A stretch of DNA of 64,000 nt from Paraburkholderia sp. CNPSo 3272 (GTDB lineage Bacteria; Pseudomonadota; Gammaproteobacteria; Burkholderiales; Burkholderiaceae). This document shows, one piece after another, positions 9,366-17,936 of the stretch. The first letter of the stretch is position 1. The number at the start of each line of letters is the position of its first letter. The translations under genes were made by a program, and so were the position numbers. The notes under the pieces were generated by a model. It searched no databases. It was not told the DNA's origin and was given only the letters and a program-made list of their open reading frames with translations. The DNA lies in assembly GCF_024206495.1 (NCBI RefSeq), contig NZ_JAMBPQ010000009.1:124001-188000 (forward strand), written 5' to 3'.

Positions 9366-9436
9366 TGTCTCACTCCGTGCCGCGCTGATCTGGCTGCTTT
9401 TGCAACAACCGGCCAACGCACTATCAACGTCTCTCG

Positions 9437-9460
9437 CCCACTTTAATCGATCACAGTGGG
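9437..9460. promoter_or_regulatory. Imperfect palindrome upstream of the NCS1 permease
   Basis: CCCACT (9437-9442) and AGTGGG (9455-9460) pair exactly, and an ATCGAT palindrome sits in the middle of the 12-base spacer, so the site is centred on one axis. It lies in the 160-base gap between the LysR stop and the permease start. It is a candidate operator for one of the cluster regulators, or a weak hairpin. Confidence 0.4.
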
Positions 9461-9525
9461 CTAATTATTCTGCATTCCATACGTTTACATCTTGCGCGGC
9501 CAATGTATGTCGCGCAGCGCTTCTT

Positions 9526-10455
9526 TCATTCAACGAGCGCTTCGGGCACGGCGGCATGCTGCCCATAGACGCTGAGCAGATCGTCGCAGAACGCGCGCAC
9601 GATGGGTTTTTCCGCAGCGCTGCGCTTGATGGCCAGATGCATCGGCACGTCGAAGCCGAACGTCGTGCGTCCGAGCGCCCGGATGAGACCGCGCTGCTCG
9701 AACGGCTCGGCGTGATGCGCGGGCAGATAGCCGATATGGCTGCCGGAGAGGATCAGGACCGTGGCGGCGTCGATGCCGTCGGCAATTGCCGTCACCTGAC
9801 GGTCGCCGATACCGGCAAGCTCCTCCGGAATCGGATAGCTGCGCCAGACCCAGTCGTGCTCGCCCAGGTCATCGACGTTGATGTGCGGCGCACTGTGGAA
9901 CAGCGCATGGCCGCGCCCGCAGCACAGCACCTGGCGCTCGCTGAACAACTCGGTGTAGTCGAGGCCCGCCACGCGATGCCAGAAGTAGCCGATCGCAATG
10001 TCGAGGTGGTTGTTGACGAGGCTTTCTTCGAGTTCCTGCGGCGCCGCGACCTTCATCGTGAAGCGCACAGCCTGATCGCGTTGGCGGAATGCGCCTATCG
10101 CCTCCGCGAGCCGCGCGTTCTCGGCGTGCGAAGCCTGGCCGATCAAGCCAATGCCGAGCGTGCCGACGAGTTTGCGGTCGATATCGCGCACGCGCGCAAC
10201 GAACTCGGTGGTGGCCGCAACGAGCGCACGCGCCGAGGGCACGAAGCGTTCGCCCTTCGACGTGAGACGAAAGCCGCCGCGCCCGCGCTCGCAGAGCTTA
10301 AAGCCCACGCGCACCTCGAGCGCAGAGAGCTGCGTGCTGATGGTGGACTGCCGTACGCCTAGCGTCGCTTCGGCTGCCGTGATACCGCGCGCGTCCACCA
10401 CGGCGAGAAACACGCGGATGAGCCGCAGGTCGAGATCGGAGGTATTGGAGAACAT
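9526..10455 (-). CDS. LysR-family transcriptional regulator
   Basis: The protein has 309 residues. The N-terminal winged helix-turn-helix (LRLIRVFLAVVDARGITAAE, then RQSTISTQLSALE) is followed by a co-inducer binding domain. It starts only 12 bases after the stop of the FAD oxidase and is read in the same direction, so it is probably the last gene of the cupin-oxidase-lysR transcript. It may control the permease or the whole guanidino cluster. Most LysR genes are divergent from their targets; here the regulator is co-transcribed with one target. Confidence 0.9.
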   Translation of the reverse strand: MFSNTSDLDLRLIRVFLAVVDARGITAAEATLGVRQSTISTQLSALEVRVGFKLCERGRGGFRLTSKGERFVPSARALVAATTEFVARVRDIDRKLVGTLGIGLIGQASHAENARLAEAIGAFRQRDQAVRFTMKVAAPQELEESLVNNHLDIAIGYFWHRVAGLDYTELFSERQVLCCGRGHALFHSAPHINVDDLGEHDWVWRSYPIPEELAGIGDRQVTAIADGIDAATVLILSGSHIGYLPAHHAEPFEQRGLIRALGRTTFGFDVPMHLAIKRSAAEKPIVRAFCDDLLSVYGQHAAVPEALVE

Positions 10456-10467
10456 GCCGCTAGTCCC

Positions 10468-11904
10468 TCACATCGGAAAGCCCATCGCCTTGATACCCCT
10501 GATCCAGGCGCGCTTCCAGCCGCCTTCGGCGTCTGCGCCGTCGAACGCATGGAACGTGACCTTGGCGGCCAGCCAGCGCACCGGCTCCGGCGGGATATAA
10601 GTGGGGCTCTGGTTGGCGATATCGAGCGCGCGCTCGGGGCTGTTGCGGTCGAACAGGATATTCAGTCCCATGAACGCGCCGAAGCGACTCGCCGCCACGC
10701 CAAAGCCCGTGTAACCCGCCACGAAAACGGCCTTGTCGTTCAGATAGCGCTTCGCGAACACGGAGCCGCGCGAGCAATAGTCGATCGGGCCGCCCCATGC
10801 ATGCGAGAAGCGCACATCGGCAAGCTGCGGGAAGGTGCGGTAAAACGCTTGCGCGAGCCGATAGTAGGTTTCGGCCTTCTGGTCCTGCGGGGGATTCGGA
10901 TCGCCATCGAAGTGATAGCTCACGAGCCCGCCGAAGATGATGTTGTTGTTCTTCGTGAGGCGGAAGTAATTGAGCTGCGTGCGCGTGTCGTAGATGCCCT
11001 GGCGATTCTTCCAGCCGATACGCGCGAGCTGTTCTTCGGTGAGCGGTTCGGTGGCGAGCACGTGGTCGCGCACCTGCAGCACGCGCCGGTTGATATCGGG
11101 AATGCCGACCTTCGCCGTACCGCTGCCGAACACCACGCGCGGCGCGCGCACGCTGCCTTCGGGCGTCTTCACATAAACAGTTTGGCCTTCGTCGATGACA
11201 TCGATGAGCGGCGTGTGCTCGTAGAGCTTCACGCCGAGCGAAAGCGCCGCGCGTTTCAGGCCCCACGCGAGCTTGGCCGGATGCACGATGCCGCTGCGAT
11301 TGCGCGACCACAGCGCGCCGGCGAACAACGGCGAATCGAGTTGCTCGCGCGTCGCTTTGCTGTCGAGCAGCACGACATCGTGCCCGTAGCGTTTGTGCAG
11401 CTCGTAGTCGCCGCGCAAGTGCTCGATATGCTCGGGATCGACTGCCACGGTCATTTCGCCGTTCCATTCGATGTCGGCGTCGATGTTGTAGCGCTTGAGC
11501 GTTTCTTCGAAGCCGTCGAGATTGTGATGGCCGAATTCTTCGAGCTGCGCAATATCGTTGGGGAATACCCGTACAGCATTGGGCAATCCATGCATCACCG
11601 AAGTCGAGATGATGCCGCCCGCGCGGCCCGACGCGCCGTGCGCGACCTTGCCCGCCTCGATCAGCACGACGTTCAGATGCGGCATCTGCTCCCTGGCCTG
11701 CACGGCGGCCCAGAGCCCCGTGAAGCCGCCGCCGACGATCAGCAGGTCGGCCTCGATGTTGGCGGTGAGCTTGGGCTCGGTCGGCGGCTCGGCGGGGTTG
11801 TCGAGCCAGTACGGAAAGAACCGTGTGCGCGAAAGCGCCTCTTGCACGCTGGGCGTGACGCGCGGGCGCGATTCGACTTCGACTTCTGCAGGGGTACTCA
11901 TCAT
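10468..11904 (-). CDS. FAD-dependent oxidase of the DAO/PuuB type (amine oxidase candidate)
   Basis: The protein has 478 residues. After about 50 residues the FAD fold appears (ADLLIVGGGFTGLWAAVQA, then EAGKVAHGASGRAGG), as in gamma-glutamylputrescine oxidase PuuB and related FAD oxidases. The C-terminal FAD motif is FVAGYTGFGVAASRFGAF. The start is one of two consecutive ATGs (11904/11901); the open frame extends far upstream into the cupin gene and is ignored. Beside a ureohydrolase and an aldehyde dehydrogenase it would turn a primary amine such as putrescine or agmatine into the aldehyde. No glutamylputrescine synthetase is encoded in the window, so a free amine is the likelier substrate. 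Confidence 0.85.
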   Translation of the reverse strand: MMSTPAEVEVESRPRVTPSVQEALSRTRFFPYWLDNPAEPPTEPKLTANIEADLLIVGGGFTGLWAAVQAREQMPHLNVVLIEAGKVAHGASGRAGGIISTSVMHGLPNAVRVFPNDIAQLEEFGHHNLDGFEETLKRYNIDADIEWNGEMTVAVDPEHIEHLRGDYELHKRYGHDVVLLDSKATREQLDSPLFAGALWSRNRSGIVHPAKLAWGLKRAALSLGVKLYEHTPLIDVIDEGQTVYVKTPEGSVRAPRVVFGSGTAKVGIPDINRRVLQVRDHVLATEPLTEEQLARIGWKNRQGIYDTRTQLNYFRLTKNNNIIFGGLVSYHFDGDPNPPQDQKAETYYRLAQAFYRTFPQLADVRFSHAWGGPIDYCSRGSVFAKRYLNDKAVFVAGYTGFGVAASRFGAFMGLNILFDRNSPERALDIANQSPTYIPPEPVRWLAAKVTFHAFDGADAEGGWKRAWIRGIKAMGFPM

Positions 11905-11969
11905 TGGCTTCACTGCGTGGAACGGGAGAAACAGAGCCGCCTCCTGTGGAAGGTGCCTCGCCATAGTTC

Positions 11970-12314
11970 TTAGGCCTGTTCGAGCACGACGTAGAACTTC
12001 TTCGCGTCTTCGAGTGTTTCCCAGCGGCCTGCAAAGCCGGCGGGCAGGAGATAGCCCTGGCCGGCCGTAAATTCCTTGCGCGCGCCGTTCGCGTCGGTCA
12101 GCGCAATCTTGCCTTCCACGAGCCACACCGCTTCGTCGGCGGTCGTGGCCGGGAAATCCACCGCCCCGACCTTGCCTTCCCACCAGCCGATCACATAGTG
12201 ATTGTTCTTGCCGACCGCGGCGCGCCAGTCGCTTTCGTCCATGCCGTATTCCAGCTTGGTGAATTCGCCGATGCCAGCGCCCAGCGGCTTGATGTCCTGA
12301 ATCACTTTGCTCAT
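11970..12314 (-). CDS. Cupin-domain protein (Cupin_3/DUF861 type)
   Basis: The protein has 114 residues and starts at ATG 12314 behind GGAAG. The single small beta-barrel is recognisable from DEAVWLVEGKIALTD, GQGYLLPAGFAGRWET and KKFYVVLE. The family is related to EutQ and ureidoglycolate-type cupins. Most cupin metal-binding histidines are absent, so a binding rather than catalytic role is possible. It is first in the minus-strand transcript (cupin, FAD oxidase, LysR) and diverges from the LuxR gene. Its precise role is unknown. Confidence 0.85.
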   Translation of the reverse strand: MSKVIQDIKPLGAGIGEFTKLEYGMDESDWRAAVGKNNHYVIGWWEGKVGAVDFPATTADEAVWLVEGKIALTDANGARKEFTAGQGYLLPAGFAGRWETLEDAKKFYVVLEQA

Positions 12315-12373
12315 TTGCGTCGCTTCCAGTTGATTGAATGACGCTAAAGTTACCGACCGGCGCGGTTGCGGTA

Positions 12374-12394
12374 TGCCCCCCCTCAGGGGGGGCA
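12374..12394. promoter_or_regulatory. Perfect C7/G7 inverted repeat between divergent cupin and LuxR genes
   Basis: Nine-base arms (TGCCCCCCC and GGGGGGGCA) flank a TCA spacer. The repeat lies 59 bases upstream of the cupin start and upstream of the LuxR promoter, so it could be a shared operator. There is no T tract, and both flanking genes read away from it, so a terminator role makes no sense. Confidence 0.5.
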
Positions 12395-12425
12395 AGCGAT
12401 GTTTTGCTGCCCGATTTGGGCATTA

Positions 12426-12453
12426 TTGGCGGCCAATTGCCTTCGGCTATAAT
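12426..12453 (+). promoter_or_regulatory. Sigma70-type promoter for the LuxR gene
   Basis: A perfect TATAAT at 12448-12453 is preceded by TTGGCG at 12426-12431 with a 16-base spacer. Transcription would start near 12460, about 20 bases before the LuxR start codon. The -35 overlaps a small inverted repeat (ATTGG-CGG-CCAAT, 12425-12437). Confidence 0.6.
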
Positions 12454-12480
12454 CAATCAGCTATTACGAATGGGCGTGCC

Positions 12481-13311
12481 ATGCTGCTCAACGTCCCCCC
12501 GCTGAACCGCGATCAACCGAACTTTCCGCTCTCGTTCAAGACCCTCGGCAACGTGATCGAGGCCGTCGGCACGCCCGATTTCGTGCCGCGTCTCACGCTG
12601 CTGCTCAACGAGGTCGTGCCGGTCAATGTGGTGCATATCGAACGTTCGCGCGCGGACAATACGATGCCCACGGGCTTTCGTTGCGAATGGATCGGCAGTG
12701 GCGGGGTCGGAATGGATTCGGGCGCGATCTCGGATGTGATGACGCTCTACTATGACCGCTTCTACGAAAGCGATCCGCTGTTCGCAGGCATTCGCGGCAA
12801 GCTCGGCACGATGCTGGTGGTGCGCGACATCGGCGCGATACCGCCGGGCGAATTCCGCCAGCGGCTCTTCGACGAGGCGCGCATCGCCCACGAATGCGTG
12901 CTCGCTCGCGGCACGCGCCACGCGCAAGACTCCATCGCGCTCGAACGCGGGCTGCGCGAACCGCCGTTTACGCTCGTGGAAATGAACCGTTTTCGCAGTG
13001 TGAGCGAGTTTCTGTTTCCGCTGCTCGAACTGCACGCCTCCACGAGCGCGGCTCGGCGCATCGCCCATGCGGCTCCGTTCATGCATCCGCTCGCGCAATT
13101 CGACGCGCGCATTGCGGCCGACAACGTGCGCCTGTCCAAACGCGAATACGAGACCTGTGCGCACCTCATCACCGGCAAGACCGTGCCCGAAGCCGCGCAA
13201 ATCCTGGGCGTGCAGGTGGCCACCGCCGAGTCGTATGTGAAGCGCGCTTTCGCGAAGCTGGGCGTGCGCACCAAGCGCGAGCTGATCGCCTGGGGCCACG
13301 CCGCGGTTTAA
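12481..13311 (+). CDS. LuxR-family transcriptional regulator
   Basis: The protein has 276 residues. The C-terminal 65 residues form a GerE/LuxR helix-turn-helix (LSKREYETCAHLITGKTVPE, then VATAESYVKRAFAKLGVRTK). The N-terminal 200 residues are not clearly an acyl-homoserine-lactone domain. ATG 12481 follows a good promoter closely, giving a short leader; longer in-frame starts lie upstream of the promoter. It is divergent from the cupin/oxidase genes and upstream of the ureohydrolase/aldehyde dehydrogenase pair, so it is the best candidate for the pathway activator. Confidence 0.88.
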   Translation: MLLNVPPLNRDQPNFPLSFKTLGNVIEAVGTPDFVPRLTLLLNEVVPVNVVHIERSRADNTMPTGFRCEWIGSGGVGMDSGAISDVMTLYYDRFYESDPLFAGIRGKLGTMLVVRDIGAIPPGEFRQRLFDEARIAHECVLARGTRHAQDSIALERGLREPPFTLVEMNRFRSVSEFLFPLLELHASTSAARRIAHAAPFMHPLAQFDARIAADNVRLSKREYETCAHLITGKTVPEAAQILGVQVATAESYVKRAFAKLGVRTKRELIAWGHAAV

Positions 13312-13354
13312 CCCGGCCGTTCAGGCACGCGCGCCGGTCTATTCAGGACCCGCA

Positions 13355-13382
13355 TACATCGAATCCCATCGATGTAAACATC
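13355..13382. promoter_or_regulatory. Overlapping inverted repeats upstream of the ureohydrolase operon
   Basis: TACATCGA (13355-13362) and TCGATGTA (13369-13376) are perfect 8-base arms around ATCCCA. The right arm also forms a second repeat, GATGT-AA-ACATC, at 13371-13382. The site is 81 bases before the ureohydrolase start. The half-site GATGTAAAC recurs upstream of the NCS1 permease (minus strand, 9483-9491). It is a probable operator for the LuxR or LysR regulator of this cluster. Confidence 0.55.
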
Positions 13383-13462
13383 TCAACTTCAATATTTGGC
13401 CGCGCGGGATCTCCCCTACCATCGCCCGATCGATTTGCCTCTAACGATCGGAGACACACCAG

Positions 13463-14413
13463 ATGGAGCGCCAGTTCAACCAGCCGCAAGGCGGCAACGA
13501 GATGCCGCGGTTCGGCGGCATCGCCACCATGATGCGCCTGCCGCAGGCCGAGACCACCGAGGGCCTCGACGTTTGCTTCGTGGGCGTGCCGCTCGATATC
13601 GGCACCTCGAACCGCTCCGGCGCGCGCTTCGGGCCGCGCCAGATCCGTTCGGAATCGGTGCTGCTGCGTCCGTACAACATGGCCACGCGCGCGGCGCCGT
13701 TCGATTCGCTGCAGGTCGCCGATATCGGGGACGTCGCAACGAATCCGTATGACCTGAAGGATTCGATTCGTCTGATCGAAGCGGCCTACGACCGCATCGT
13801 CGAGACGGGCTGCCGCCCGATCACGCTCGGCGGCGACCACACGATCGCATGGCCGATTCTGCGCGCGCTGCACAAGAAGTACGGCAAAGTCGCCGTCGTC
13901 CACATCGACGCTCACGCCGACGTGAACGACACCATGTTCGGCGAAAAGATCGCGCATGGCACGCCGTTTCGCCGCGCCGTCGAGGATGGCCTCCTGCAAT
14001 GCGACAAGGTCACGCAAATCGGCCTGCGCGGCACCGGCTATCACGCCGAAGATTTCGACTGGTGCCGCAAGCAGGGTTTCACCGTCGTGCAAGCCGAGGC
14101 CTGCTGGAACCGCTCGCTCGCGCCGCTCATGGAAGAGGTGCGCGCACGCGTAGGCGACACGCCCGTCTACCTGAGCTTCGATATCGACGGGCTCGACCCC
14201 GCCTTCGCGCCCGGCACCGGCACACCCGAGGTAGGCGGACTCACCGTGCATCAGGGCCTCGAAATCGTGCGCGGCATGAAGGGGCTCAACGTGGTGGGCG
14301 CCGATCTCGTCGAAGTCTCGCCGCCGTATGACCAGGCCGGCACGACCGCGCTCGTGGGCGCGAATCTGGCCTTCGAAATGCTTTGCATCATGCCCGGCGT
14401 GGCTTACCGCTAG
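13463..14413 (+). CDS. Agmatinase-family ureohydrolase (agmatinase or guanidino-acid hydrolase)
   Basis: The protein has 316 residues. The binuclear Mn2+ site is intact: GGDHT, HIDAHAD and SFDIDGLDP, all in the expected order. The family hydrolyses guanidino compounds to urea plus an amine (agmatinase, guanidinobutyrase, guanidinopropionase and guanidine hydrolase are all members), and the motifs do not tell these apart. The start at 13463 has GGAGA upstream. It is 18 bases before the aldehyde dehydrogenase gene, so the two form one transcript. With an FAD amine oxidase opposite, either agmatine to putrescine or guanidinobutyrate to GABA would fit. Confidence 0.92.
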   Translation: MERQFNQPQGGNEMPRFGGIATMMRLPQAETTEGLDVCFVGVPLDIGTSNRSGARFGPRQIRSESVLLRPYNMATRAAPFDSLQVADIGDVATNPYDLKDSIRLIEAAYDRIVETGCRPITLGGDHTIAWPILRALHKKYGKVAVVHIDAHADVNDTMFGEKIAHGTPFRRAVEDGLLQCDKVTQIGLRGTGYHAEDFDWCRKQGFTVVQAEACWNRSLAPLMEEVRARVGDTPVYLSFDIDGLDPAFAPGTGTPEVGGLTVHQGLEIVRGMKGLNVVGADLVEVSPPYDQAGTTALVGANLAFEMLCIMPGVAYR

Positions 14414-14431
14414 GGCGCGAGGAGACACATC

Positions 14432-15916
14432 ATGGTTACGAATACCGAACGTCGGATCGACGGCGAAGCCTTCGTGCTGCCCGCCGCAACGATTGCGGGC
14501 GAAAGCTATAGCGCCGCGGACAGCGAAGTGTGCACGCGCATCTGCAACGCGGCCACGGGCGAAACGATCGGCTGGCAGGAGCACGCCACGGCCGGGATGG
14601 TCGATCGCGCCGTGCACGCCGCGCACGATGCGCTCATCGCGTGGCGGCACACGACGCCCGCCGCGCGCGGCAAGCTGCTGCGCAAGATCGCCGAACTGGT
14701 GGAAGCCGACCGCGCACGCCTCGCTGCCATGCAGATGCAGGTGAGCGGCAAGCCGCCGTTCGAAGCGGACCTCGACGTGAGCGACACTATCGCGACGTTC
14801 AACTACTACGCCAGCCTGTGCGAAGACGCCTCCGCGTTCGCCGCCGAGCCGGTCGCGGTGCCGGACGATGCGCTGCTGGCCGAGCGCGTGCACGAACCGG
14901 TGGGCGTCGCGGCGCTGATCGTGCCGTGGAATTTCCCGATGGTCACAACGGCCTGGAAACTCGCACCCGCACTGGCTGCGGGCTGCACGGTCGTCGTCAA
15001 ACCCTCGGAACTCACCTCACCCACCGAGCACATGCTCGCCGCAATCGTGAGCGAAGCGGGCGTGCCCGATGGCGTCGTGAACGTGGTCAACGGCGGCGGC
15101 GACGTCGGCGCATGGCTTACCACGCACCCGCTCGTCGACAAGATCTCGTTCACCGGCAGCACGCCGTCGGGCCGCAAGGTCATGCAGGCCGCCGCGCAGG
15201 ACATGAAGCGCCTCACGCTCGAACTGGGCGGCAAATCCGCGCTGATCGTACGCGAAGACGCCGACGTGGCGCAGGCCGTCTCGCTCGCGGTAGGCGGCGC
15301 GTTCACCAACGCCGGGCAGATGTGCTCGGCCACCGCGCGCATACTTGTACATGACAACGTGTATCGCAAGTTCATGGCCGCGTTCGAGACCGCGGTGCGA
15401 GCCGTAGTGGTCGCGCCGCCTCAGGGTGCCGACGCGTCGATGGGACCGCTGATCAGCGCGGCCCAACACGCGCGCGTGGCCGCGCACGTGGCGCAAGGCG
15501 TCGAAGCGGGCGCACAGATCGCGTTCGCGGGCCAGCTCGATCCCGCATGCGCCGATGGCTTCTTCATGGCGCCCGTCGTCATCGCGGAGCCCGCGGCGGA
15601 CAACGTGCTGTGGACCGACGAGATCTTCGGACCCGTCGCGTGCGTGAAGTCTTTCCGTTCGGATGACGAAGCAATCGCACTCGCCAACGACACACGTTAC
15701 GGACTGGTCGCCACGGTCGTGACGCGCGACGAAAAGGCCGCGCGACGCTACAAGGCGCAGCTGCGCGCCGGGCTCGTCTGGGTCAATACCCCGCAACTGA
15801 TCTTCCCGCAAGTGTGCTGGGGCGGTTTCGGCCTGAGCGGCATCGGCCGCGAACTTGGCGTCGCGGGCTTGCGCAGCTACCAGGAATTGCGGCACACGGT
15901 CGGCCTGCGCGGCTGA
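14432..15916 (+). CDS. NAD(P)-dependent aldehyde dehydrogenase (aminoaldehyde type)
   Basis: The protein has 494 residues. Family landmarks are VPWNFPMVTTAWKLAPALAA, the nucleotide-binding FTGSTPSGRKV, the general base in LELGGKSA, the nucleophilic cysteine in NAGQMCSA and EIFGPVACV. It belongs to the betaine/amino-aldehyde dehydrogenase branch. GAGGAG stands just before ATG 14432. It would oxidise 4-aminobutanal or 4-guanidinobutanal made by the FAD oxidase. Confidence 0.92.
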   Translation: MVTNTERRIDGEAFVLPAATIAGESYSAADSEVCTRICNAATGETIGWQEHATAGMVDRAVHAAHDALIAWRHTTPAARGKLLRKIAELVEADRARLAAMQMQVSGKPPFEADLDVSDTIATFNYYASLCEDASAFAAEPVAVPDDALLAERVHEPVGVAALIVPWNFPMVTTAWKLAPALAAGCTVVVKPSELTSPTEHMLAAIVSEAGVPDGVVNVVNGGGDVGAWLTTHPLVDKISFTGSTPSGRKVMQAAAQDMKRLTLELGGKSALIVREDADVAQAVSLAVGGAFTNAGQMCSATARILVHDNVYRKFMAAFETAVRAVVVAPPQGADASMGPLISAAQHARVAAHVAQGVEAGAQIAFAGQLDPACADGFFMAPVVIAEPAADNVLWTDEIFGPVACVKSFRSDDEAIALANDTRYGLVATVVTRDEKAARRYKAQLRAGLVWVNTPQLIFPQVCWGGFGLSGIGRELGVAGLRSYQELRHTVGLRG

Positions 15917-16045
15917 GCGCTTCAAGGCAGTTTCATACCGGCTTCACGCGGGCGATGCTTTGAAGGGCGGCGCTGCCATAAACGGCGCGGCGGGAGTGGC
16001 GGCTCGCGTGGCATAATTCCCCCAATATTTCCGCCACTTCACGCC

Positions 16046-16444
16046 GTGCGCCAATTCCATCTCAGGCTGGGCAGTCTACTGGGGACGCTTGCGCTCCTCA
16101 TGGCGACGCTCGCGCCCGTGGTTTCGCATCTGCTTGCCGCCCAGGCCATGCAGACGGCGCCCGGCACGGTGGAACGCGCGCCTTGCGGCATGCCTTCGAT
16201 GGAGCGCCACGTTCACGGCACGACCGGCGCTACGGGAACGCACGCCACGAGCGCGACGCCCGGCGACATGCAGGACTGCGGCTATTGCAGCTTCTTCGCG
16301 CACCTGCCCGTCGTGTCCGGCGTACCCGTGGCGCTGTTTGTCGTCGGCCGGCTCGTGCAGGCGCGCATCGCGACGCAGTTCGAAAGCGTTCGCCTCGTCG
16401 CGCCCGCGGGCCACATCCACGCACGCGCCCCACCCCTGTCCTGA
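16046..16444 (+). CDS. DUF2946 family protein (copper-associated)
   Basis: The protein has 132 residues and starts at GTG 16046. An N-terminal hydrophobic segment (LGSLLGTLALLMATLAPVVS) is followed by a His/Met/Cys-rich stretch and the family motif CGYCSFFAHLP. DUF2946 proteins are small membrane or exported proteins repeatedly found with copper genes. Here the next-but-one gene is copC, and the three genes run in the same direction, so a copper-handling role is likely but not demonstrated. Confidence 0.8.
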   Translation: MRQFHLRLGSLLGTLALLMATLAPVVSHLLAAQAMQTAPGTVERAPCGMPSMERHVHGTTGATGTHATSATPGDMQDCGYCSFFAHLPVVSGVPVALFVVGRLVQARIATQFESVRLVAPAGHIHARAPPLS

Positions 16445-16550
16445 CTGGATCGACCATGCCAATCCCGGCCGACGCGCCCAGCGTGTGGCCGGGCCTGCAC
16501 GCGCGCCGCCCTGGCTCGCGCGCGTGCCTCGCTCCTCGACAGGACAACTC

Positions 16551-17459
16551 ATGACTGACCAATTGTCGTCCGGCCGCATGGCGCCGGGCGTGCTTGCACC
16601 CGTTCGCGCGCTGACCCGGCTCATCGGCTGCGCGCTGCTGCTCGGACCGTGCGCGGCCCATGCTCACGCCATCGCGGGCGACCGCGTGTTCCCCTCCACG
16701 CTCTCCGTCGACGACCCCGGCGTAGGCGACGAAGCCAACCTCGAATTCGGGCACCAGCGCGTGCCGGGCGACGCAGGCGACCAAAGCATCAACACCTTCA
16801 GCTTCGAGTACGACAAGCTCATCACGCCGCGGCTCGCGTTCTCGGTGGACGGCGGCTACGTCATGCAGAACAACCCCACCGCGCGCGGCTTCGACAACTT
16901 TGGCGTGGGGCTGAAGTACCTGCTCTACGTGAACGACGCGCATGAATTCATGACCTCGGTCGGCGTGAACGCCGAACTCGGGGGCACGGGCAGCCGCGCG
17001 ATCGCCAACAACTTCTCGACGATCTCGCCCACGGTCTTCGCCGGCAAGGGCATGGGCGATCTGCCCGACTCGCTCGCCTGGCTGCGGCCCATCGCCATCA
17101 CGGGCGAAGCGGGACCGTCGTTCACGACCGGCGGCGGGCAGCCGAACTCATTCGACTATGGCTTCACGTTCCAGTACAGCCTGCCCTACCTGCAGCAGCA
17201 CGTACACGACGTTGGCTTGCCGCAGCCGTTTTCCAACCTGATCCCGCTGGTCGAAGTGCCCCTCTCGCGCAGCCAGGGGCAAACGACCGGGACCGTCAAC
17301 CCCGGCTTCATCTGGATGAACCGTTACGGCCAGCTCGGCATCGAAGCGCAGATCCCGATCAACCGGGCAAGCGGCTCGCACGTCGGCATCCTCGCGCAGG
17401 TGCATATCTTCTTCGACGATGTCGCACCGCGCACGATCGGCAAGCCGCTGTTCCAGTAA
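16551..17459 (+). CDS. Exported beta-barrel-like protein (possible outer-membrane transporter)
   Basis: The protein has 302 residues, starting at ATG 16551 behind AGGA. A signal peptide ends near LLGPCAAHAHA. The rest alternates aromatic and polar residues (LAFSVDGGYVMQNNP, VGLKYLLYVND) and ends in a possible beta signal (VAPRTIGKPLFQ), like MetA-type outer-membrane proteins. It sits between DUF2946 and copC and is probably co-transcribed with them. A role in moving metal or hydrophobic compounds across the outer membrane is only suggested by context. Confidence 0.75.
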   Translation: MTDQLSSGRMAPGVLAPVRALTRLIGCALLLGPCAAHAHAIAGDRVFPSTLSVDDPGVGDEANLEFGHQRVPGDAGDQSINTFSFEYDKLITPRLAFSVDGGYVMQNNPTARGFDNFGVGLKYLLYVNDAHEFMTSVGVNAELGGTGSRAIANNFSTISPTVFAGKGMGDLPDSLAWLRPIAITGEAGPSFTTGGGQPNSFDYGFTFQYSLPYLQQHVHDVGLPQPFSNLIPLVEVPLSRSQGQTTGTVNPGFIWMNRYGQLGIEAQIPINRASGSHVGILAQVHIFFDDVAPRTIGKPLFQ

Positions 17460-17487
17460 GCCCGCACATTCACAGAGGAATATCGCC

Positions 17488-17850
17488 ATGAAACTCGCTA
17501 CTTTGCGCACGGCCGTCGCCTCGATTGCGCTGCTCGCCGCCCACCTCGCGTGGGCGCACGCCTACCCGAAGCACCAGGAACCGCCCGCGGGATCGACCGC
17601 GCCGGCCACGCTCAACGCGGTCGTGATCGACTTCGACGATGGGCTCGAGCCCGCCTTCAGTTCCATCGACGTGACGGACGCGCAGGGCAAATCCGTCATT
17701 CGCGAGAAGGCCAAGGTCGATGCGGGCAACAACAAGCGCATGTCGGTCGCGCTCAACGCGCTGACGCCGGGAAAGTATTCGGTGGTCTGGGTCGCGGTCG
17801 CCGCCGATGGGCATCGTACGACCGGACATTACTCGTTCGACGTGAAGTGA
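17488..17850 (+). CDS. copC: CopC-domain periplasmic copper-binding protein
   Basis: The protein has 120 residues, starting at ATG 17488 behind AGAGGAA. The signal peptide ends at HLAWA and leaves an N-terminal histidine (HAYPKHQEPPAGS), as in CopC proteins where it binds Cu(II). The second histidine region ADGHRTTGHYSFDV closes the cupredoxin-like fold. No copD follows, so it may act alone as a periplasmic copper chaperone. The gene ends the DUF2946/outer-membrane/copC set. Confidence 0.9.
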   Translation: MKLATLRTAVASIALLAAHLAWAHAYPKHQEPPAGSTAPATLNAVVIDFDDGLEPAFSSIDVTDAQGKSVIREKAKVDAGNNKRMSVALNALTPGKYSVVWVAVAADGHRTTGHYSFDVK

Positions 17851-17936
17851 ACGGGTAACGACGAGATGAGGCCATGCTGCGATTTCTTGCGTTTTCGCAG
17901 CGTGGCCCGTTCGGGGTTATCCGGCGGGGCGCCGGC

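Noticed and set aside
10549..11973. 474-residue plus-strand frame opposite the FAD oxidase
   Set aside because: It is antisense to a well-supported flavoprotein and shows no motif of its own.
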